Assembly: GCA_937917025.1 (NCBI GenBank)
Contig: CALFSF010000013.1
Coordinates: forward strand, 1-6,058
Origin: an uncultured Paraburkholderia sp.
GTDB lineage: Bacteria; Pseudomonadota; Gammaproteobacteria; Burkholderiales; Burkholderiaceae
DNA length: 6,058 bases
Direction of reading: 5' to 3'
Part shown: piece by piece, positions 5,475-6,058 of the stretch
How positions within the stretch are numbered: position 1 is the stretch's first letter
How the letters are laid out: each line of letters begins with the position of its first letter
Notes under the pieces: generated by a model
What the model was told of the DNA's origin: nothing
Seen by the model: only the letters and a program-made list of their open reading frames with translations
The model's database searches: none
Program-made: the position numbers and the translations under genes

Positions 5475-6058
5475 ATGTCGTCAAACGAACTGGCAGAAGA
5501 AGAATCGATCGTCGCATCCGGACTGGCGCTTAGGCCCGACGATGTTCCTCTAGCCACGCCGCTATCGTGGCCCATCGTCGATGAGGACGGAGCCCTGCTG
5601 CGTGAGCGCGGCGCATCGATCGCCAGCGAGGACGAGCGCAGTTTTCTTTTCGCGCATTTCAAGCCTCGCCGCAAGGAGACAACGGTTGCGGGCGCAACGT
5701 CCGCGCAGCCTGAAGGCGAAACCCCGCTGCCCTCGTCGCTTTCCGAAATGCATTTGCCGGTCGGCGCGCTGCTCGGCGTGCGTTCGCTGATCGGCATGGG
5801 CCGCCCGATGTATCCCGCCCGAGTGATCGGCTTCGCGCCGAACCAGGTGCTGTTCATCACGCCCCCTGTCGCAAACGGCAAGGCAGCGCCCGTCGAACTC
5901 AACGAAAACCTCGACATCGTCGCGATCGCGAGCCAGGCGGTGTACCGCTTTACGTGTACCGTCGAGGCGATCTGCAACAACCCTTTCAATTACATCGTGC
6001 TGTCGAAACCCGGCGCGATCCGCCGGCTGCGCGAACGGCGCTCGATCCGCGTGCGCGC
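5475..6058 (+). CDS. YcgR-like PilZ-domain flagellar brake protein (5' part, cut by window end)
   Basis: The open frame runs from ATG 5475 to the window end (194 codons plus 2 bases) with no stop, so the C-terminal part is missing. An in-frame TAA at 5472-5474 directly precedes the ATG, ruling out a longer start, and GGGGTGA (5461-5467) sits 7 nt upstream. Residues from about 29 (PLSWPIVDEDGALLRERGA) form a short N-terminal module. From about residue 91 (HLPVGALLGVRSLIG) to 170 the protein has the beta-rich look of a YcgR-N (PilZN) domain, including RVIGFAPNQVLFITPP. It ends in LRERRSIRVR, whose R188-x3-R192 matches the RxxxR c-di-GMP-binding loop at the start of PilZ domains. YcgR-type proteins bind c-di-GMP and slow the flagellar motor. 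The sigma-28 type promoter upstream supports a motility role. The D/NxSxxG half of the motif lies beyond the window, so PilZ identity rests on the first half and on domain order. Confidence 0.8.
   Translation, partial: MSSNELAEEESIVASGLALRPDDVPLATPLSWPIVDEDGALLRERGASIASEDERSFLFAHFKPRRKETTVAGATSAQPEGETPLPSSLSEMHLPVGALLGVRSLIGMGRPMYPARVIGFAPNQVLFITPPVANGKAAPVELNENLDIVAIASQAVYRFTCTVEAICNNPFNYIVLSKPGAIRRLRERRSIRVR

Noticed and set aside
5414..5989. Long minus-strand open frame (191 residues) opposite the PilZ gene
   Set aside because: It is antisense to a gene with recognisable YcgR-like sequence, a good ribosome binding site and a sigma-28 promoter. Its own translation is rich in S, R and A with no family resemblance, as expected for a mirror frame in GC-rich coding DNA.

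Overview
The window is high-GC DNA with tightly packed genes, AGGAGG/GGGGTGA-type ribosome binding sites and protein sequences typical of betaproteobacteria. It most likely comes from a Burkholderiaceae chromosome (Paraburkholderia, Caballeronia or Burkholderia). That assignment is inferred from protein style and gene fusions, not from any search.

Region 1 (about 9-4547, plus strand) is a compact cobalamin (vitamin B12) operon for the oxygen-dependent corrin ring pathway: cobG (precorrin-3B synthase), cobH (precorrin-8X methylmutase), cobI (precorrin-2 C20-methyltransferase) and a 570-residue cobJ with an N-terminal CbiG-like half. Neighbouring genes overlap or abut (8 bp overlap, 0 bp gap, 4 or 13 bp overlap), so they are almost certainly co-transcribed and translationally coupled. 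CobI makes precorrin-3A, CobG oxidises it to precorrin-3B, CobJ contracts the ring and methylates C17, and CobH later makes hydrogenobyrinate. The other steps (CobM, CobF, CobK, CobL and so on) are not in the window. The operon promoter, and any cobalamin riboswitch, would lie upstream of base 1.

Region 2 (4597-5287, minus strand) is a mazEF toxin-antitoxin pair convergent to the cob operon, with antitoxin and toxin joined by a TGATG stop/start. Its promoter is unusually readable: a TTGAAA - 17 bp - TATACT core with three copies of a GT(T/A)TATACG element placed at the start site, over the -10 and just upstream of the -35, about 11 and 31 bp apart. This looks like the autoregulatory operator.

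Region 3 (about 5288-6058, plus strand) is a 190 bp intergenic stretch and the first 194 codons of a YcgR-like PilZ (c-di-GMP receptor, flagellar brake) protein, cut by the window end at its RxxxR motif. A near-consensus sigma-28 (FliA) promoter, TAAAGTTT - 11 bp - GCCG, lies just upstream, which fits a late flagellar gene.

No rRNA, tRNA, CRISPR array, insertion sequence or clear rho-independent terminator was seen. I found no undescribed multi-gene system. The points most worth checking are the mazEF operator layout, the sigma-28 promoter, the MazF active-site substitution and the degenerate CbiG half fused to CobJ.
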